Source: Candidatus Latescibacterota bacterium
GTDB taxonomy: Bacteria > Latescibacterota > UBA2968 > UBA8231
DNA length: 17,729 nt
Assembly (NCBI GenBank): GCA_003529325.1
Contig: DPVW01000184.1
Span: 20,452 to 38,180 of the forward strand
Reading direction: 5' to 3'
Shown: in pieces, positions 14,738-17,729 of the stretch
Layout: each line of letters begins with the position of its first letter
Numbering within the stretch: position 1 is the first letter of the stretch
Position numbers and translations under genes: made by a program
The notes under the pieces: model-generated
Seen by the model: only the letters and a program-made list of their open reading frames with translations
Database searches by the model: none
Told to the model about the DNA's origin: nothing

Positions 14738-16719
14738 CGGAACCACAGCACACGCCAGAAATGGAGACAGAGCAGCCTCCCGCCTGGGGGCCGGGCGGCT
14801 ATCGCATTCCGTGGCGGGCCCTCGTTCTCGGCCTCGCCATGGTGCTGACGATCAACATAGGCGCGCCGTATGCGATGTATATCATTCATTCATCGCAGTG
14901 GTCGATTTCCTATCTGCCCCTGGCCGTCGTTTTTCTGTTCACGGCCCTGGTCTTCTTCAACGCCACCATTGTCAGTCTGACAGGTATTCGTGGCCTGTCG
15001 CGTACTGAATTGAGTCTGATTTTCATGATGGCCCTCGTCGGCGCATCGATCCCGACGTGGGGGACCTCGACCTATCTGATCGCCGTCATCGCTGCGCCGA
15101 AGTTTTTCGCCTCTGCCGAGAATGGTTGGCAGACCACGATCGTGAAGTACATAAAGGAATGGCTCGTGCCGCAGGACATGACCGCCCTGCGCTGGTTCTA
15201 CAATGGCAAACCGGCGGGGGAGTCGATCCCCTGGGGGCCCTGGGCGGTGCCGATGTTCTGGTGGATCAGCCTGGTGATGGCCGTGTTCTTCCTCTGCCAT
15301 TGCCTGGTGGCGGCATTTCGTCGTCAGTGGGTGGAGTACGAACGCCTGCCCTTTCCACTGATGGAACTGCCGCAGCAGTTGATCGATACCCCGGCAGGTT
15401 CTCCCTGGCCCGCTTTCGTGCGCAAGCGTTCGTTCTGGATCGGCGCGGGCGTGCCATTCTTCATCGTCATGTGGAATGTGATCACCTACTTCACACCGGT
15501 GATCCCGCAGATCCCCACCGATCTCGGTGGTGCCGTCCGCCTCGGCCCCGCCTTTCCGGCAATCAACACCAACATCAACTTCGCCATCGTCGGATTTACC
15601 TACTTCGTCCATCTCGACGTCAGCTTCAGCATCTGGTTCTTTACGCTGCTGACGATGATCCAGGAGGGACTGTTCAACCGTTTCGGCTACGCGATTGCCG
15701 GCCGGGATACCTACACTTTCGGACACCCGGGAATCGGCTGGCAGGGGTTCGGTGCTCTCACCGTGATGGTCATCAGCATGTTCTGGATGGCACGCGGTCA
15801 CCTGCACGCCATCTGGCGCAAGGCGTGGCGCAATGACCCGGATGTCGATGATTCTCGAGAGTTGATGTCGTATCGGACCATCGTCATAGGTGGCGCGTTG
15901 TCGGCGCTTTATATCTGTCTCTGGATGTGGCGTTCCGGGATCTCTCCTGTGGCCGTCGTATTGTTCCTGCTGGCAACGATCATCCTCTACACCGGAATTA
16001 CCCGAGTCGTTATGGAGGGCGGGTTGTTGTTCTGCCGGGGACCGCTGATAGCTCAGACATTTGTCGGTTATGCCCTCGGTGGCCCGAACATGCCGGTAGA
16101 GAGTCACGTCGCCATGGGCCTGCACTACGGTTGGCACCATGAGTTGAAGGGCTTTTTCATGGCGGCGTCAGCCAACAGCAGCAAGATCTCCGATCTGATG
16201 CGGATTCCCCGACGCCCCCTCACCCTCTATATCATGGGAACCGCTTTCATCGCCGTCGTTGTTTCCATGGCTTTCACCCTCTACATGGGCTACAGCTACG
16301 GAGCCTATAACTATGGTGGCTGGATCTTCGGCAATGGCTCACAAGTGCCCTATGTGGAGATCCTGCGCAAGCAGGCGACACACACACCGGACTTTCAGCG
16401 TCTTGGGCACATGGGCCTCGGTGCCGCGTTGATGAGCGCTCTGACCTTCATGCGTTACCGCTTCGCCTGGTGGCCACTGCACCCCATCGGACTTCCCGTC
16501 GGCATCGCTTCCTATCCGGTGACGATCATCGTGTTTTCCGTATTCCTCAGTTGGTTTGCGAAGTGGGTCATCATGCGTGCCGGGGGTATTCGGCTCTATC
16601 GTGGTGCCCAGCCCTTTTTCATCGGTCTCATCCTCGGCTATTTCACCGCCATCGGCATCTCCTTTGTCGTCGACGTCATCTGGTTCCCCGGGCAGGGGCA
16701 CCCCTTGTACGGAAACTGA
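14734..16719 (+). CDS. DUF6785/DUF6784-type polytopic membrane protein (OPT-like)
   Basis: This encodes 661 aa, and its ATG overlaps the stop of the FtsX-fusion gene (ATGA, 14734-14737), so translation is probably coupled. After a short polar N terminus (about 22 residues) there are roughly a dozen hydrophobic segments. The central E203-R-L-P-F-P-L motif and the C-terminal run R-Y-R-F-A-W-W-P-L-H-P-I-G-L-P-V-G, followed by G-G-I-R-L-Y-R and Q-P-F-F-I-G-L-I-L-G-Y-F, match my recollection of the DUF6785 and DUF6784 regions. These are uncharacterised inner-membrane families that I believe are related to oligopeptide transporters. A G-L-H-Y-G-W-H-H-E-L segment near residue 465 carries histidines and an acid that could line a transport path. 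The substrate is unknown. The neighbours suggest a membrane complex or a pair with the OPT-like protein downstream. The family call is from memory, not from a search. Confidence 0.82.
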   Translation: MTEPQHTPEMETEQPPAWGPGGYRIPWRALVLGLAMVLTINIGAPYAMYIIHSSQWSISYLPLAVVFLFTALVFFNATIVSLTGIRGLSRTELSLIFMMALVGASIPTWGTSTYLIAVIAAPKFFASAENGWQTTIVKYIKEWLVPQDMTALRWFYNGKPAGESIPWGPWAVPMFWWISLVMAVFFLCHCLVAAFRRQWVEYERLPFPLMELPQQLIDTPAGSPWPAFVRKRSFWIGAGVPFFIVMWNVITYFTPVIPQIPTDLGGAVRLGPAFPAINTNINFAIVGFTYFVHLDVSFSIWFFTLLTMIQEGLFNRFGYAIAGRDTYTFGHPGIGWQGFGALTVMVISMFWMARGHLHAIWRKAWRNDPDVDDSRELMSYRTIVIGGALSALYICLWMWRSGISPVAVVLFLLATIILYTGITRVVMEGGLLFCRGPLIAQTFVGYALGGPNMPVESHVAMGLHYGWHHELKGFFMAASANSSKISDLMRIPRRPLTLYIMGTAFIAVVVSMAFTLYMGYSYGAYNYGGWIFGNGSQVPYVEILRKQATHTPDFQRLGHMGLGAALMSALTFMRYRFAWWPLHPIGLPVGIASYPVTIIVFSVFLSWFAKWVIMRAGGIRLYRGAQPFFIGLILGYFTAIGISFVVDVIWFPGQGHPLYGN

Positions 16720-16728
16720 TCCCGGGCC

Positions 16729-17729
16729 ATGGCAGAGGAAAAACCAAATAGCGAGAGTCTCGGGCTGATCCCCGAGGACCTCACATTCCAACCCGGCTTC
16801 GACATGAAGACGGTCTACGCCGCTCTGTTCGTCGGCCTGGTGATGATGCCTGGTGCGATCTATCTGGGCCTCGTCACCGGTCAATCGATGGCGGGCGGCG
16901 CCGAATGGGTGACGATGATTCTGTTCATCGAGATCGCTAAGCGGTCCTTCGTGCAGATGCGACCACAACAGGTCATCATCCTTTATTGGGTTGCCGGCGG
17001 TCTGGTGACCATGGGTGGCAAGCTCGGCACGGGTGCCGAGTTCTTCGGCGGACCTTTCGGCGGGCTCATCTGGGACCAGTATCTGATCCAGTCACCCCAG
17101 GCCGATGGCCTGCACCAATACATCCCGACCTGGCTGGTGCCGCCCCGTGGTTCACCGGCCCTGGAAAATCGCAGTTTCTGGCACCCTGACTGGATCAAGC
17201 CGATCGTGCTGCTGGTGACCGTCATTGTGATGCAGAAGATCAATGGTCTGGCTCTGGGTTACGTGCTGTTCCGTATCACCAACGACATCGAACGTTTGCC
17301 CTATCCGTTGGCAGCCGTACAAGCCGGTGGGGCGACGGCACTCTCCGAAAGTTCGCAACAGCGGGAAGGTTGGCGCTGGGAGGTGTTCAGTGTGGGGGCT
17401 TTCATCGGCATCGTCTGGGGTGTTCTCTACGTCGTCATCCCAACCCTGTCGGGAATTTTCCTCACGGAGACGGTGGAGTTGTTGCCGATCCCCTTCATCG
17501 ACCTGACCGTGTCGATGAAGGGACTGATTCCGGCGGGTATCATGGGCGTGGGCACGGATCTGTTTCACCTGATGATCGGTTTCGTCCTGCCCTTCTGGAT
17601 CGTGGTGGGCACCTTCGCCGCGTCGATGCTGGTGAATCTCGTGCTGAATCCGATCATGTACTTCGCCGGCATCCTGCATACGTGGGAGCCGGGCATGTCG
17701 GCGATTCCCACGCAGATCGGCAACAGCTT
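16729..17729 (+). CDS. OPT-like (oligopeptide transporter superfamily) membrane protein (3' end cut by window)
   Basis: The frame is open from ATG 16729 to the window end, giving 333 visible residues. The stop of the preceding gene is 9 nt upstream and no strong ribosome binding site is visible, so translational coupling is likely. After a polar start (M-A-E-E-K-P) comes a hydrophobic segment with M-M-P-G-A-I-Y-L-G-L-V-T-G, then I-L-F-I-E-I-A-K-R-S-F, several more membrane segments, and E188-R-L-P-Y-P-L-A-A-V-Q-A-G-G. The last motif is typical of OPT-family proteins and parallels E-R-L-P-F-P-L in the upstream DUF6785-type protein. OPT members import peptides or metal-chelates by proton coupling, but the bacterial candidate-phylum branch is uncharacterised. 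The substrate is not readable from this sequence. This is the third gene of the transport operon; the rest lies outside the window. Confidence 0.85.
   Translation, partial: MAEEKPNSESLGLIPEDLTFQPGFDMKTVYAALFVGLVMMPGAIYLGLVTGQSMAGGAEWVTMILFIEIAKRSFVQMRPQQVIILYWVAGGLVTMGGKLGTGAEFFGGPFGGLIWDQYLIQSPQADGLHQYIPTWLVPPRGSPALENRSFWHPDWIKPIVLLVTVIVMQKINGLALGYVLFRITNDIERLPYPLAAVQAGGATALSESSQQREGWRWEVFSVGAFIGIVWGVLYVVIPTLSGIFLTETVELLPIPFIDLTVSMKGLIPAGIMGVGTDLFHLMIGFVLPFWIVVGTFAASMLVNLVLNPIMYFAGILHTWEPGMSAIPTQIGNS

Noticed and set aside
1..17729. tRNA, rRNA, CRISPR, insertion sequence or phage integration signals
   Set aside because: I saw no clustered direct repeats, transposase-like proteins, terminal inverted repeats or tRNA-like cloverleaf. 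Codon use looks even across the window.

Overview
The window is a gene-dense, moderately GC-rich bacterial segment. All ten coding regions lie on the + strand: eight complete genes and one cut by each window edge. There are no rRNA or tRNA genes, insertion sequences or CRISPR arrays that I can see. Several features suggest a diderm of the FCB/PVC-like candidate phyla: exported proteins ending in FlgD-type Ig domains, a CBM9-like secreted protein, a large outer-membrane barrel-like protein, lipoproteins, and an OPT/DUF6785-type transporter pair. A Latescibacterota-like genome is my best guess, but it rests on family impressions and no search was run.

Region 1 (1-961): the 3' part of a secreted CBM9-like/DOMON-like protein, closed by a textbook intrinsic terminator. 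Region 2 (about 1050-9939): an envelope cassette of six co-directional genes. It holds two full-length paralogues (each 607 aa; signal peptide, discoidin-like domain, C-terminal FlgD-type Ig domain) flanking a 151-aa mini version. An 868-aa putative outer-membrane barrel protein with calcium-loop-like motifs follows. Next are a SurA/PpiC-type lipoprotein, whose GTG start overlaps the barrel gene by 32 nt, and an unrecognised lipoprotein. All three FlgD-Ig proteins end in the same V-x-V-A-Y carboxy terminus.

Region 3 (9940-17729): a 139-nt spacer carrying a 13-bp direct repeat, then a membrane operon. Its first gene encodes a 1552-aa fusion of a degenerate M28-peptidase/PA-like ectodomain with an FtsX/MacB-type permease. 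A DUF6785/DUF6784-type polytopic protein follows, coupled by an ATGA overlap. An OPT-like transporter starts 9 nt further on and runs off the window.

Inferred logic: region 2 looks like a surface-assembly unit, with a barrel, its own foldase and surface-displayed FlgD-Ig proteins. Region 3 looks like an inner-membrane transport unit in which the M28-like domain may bind a peptide-like ligand without cleaving it. The link between the two units is unproven. Signal peptides, domain order, spacings, overlaps and missing catalytic residues are read directly from the sequence. Cellular roles are inference.
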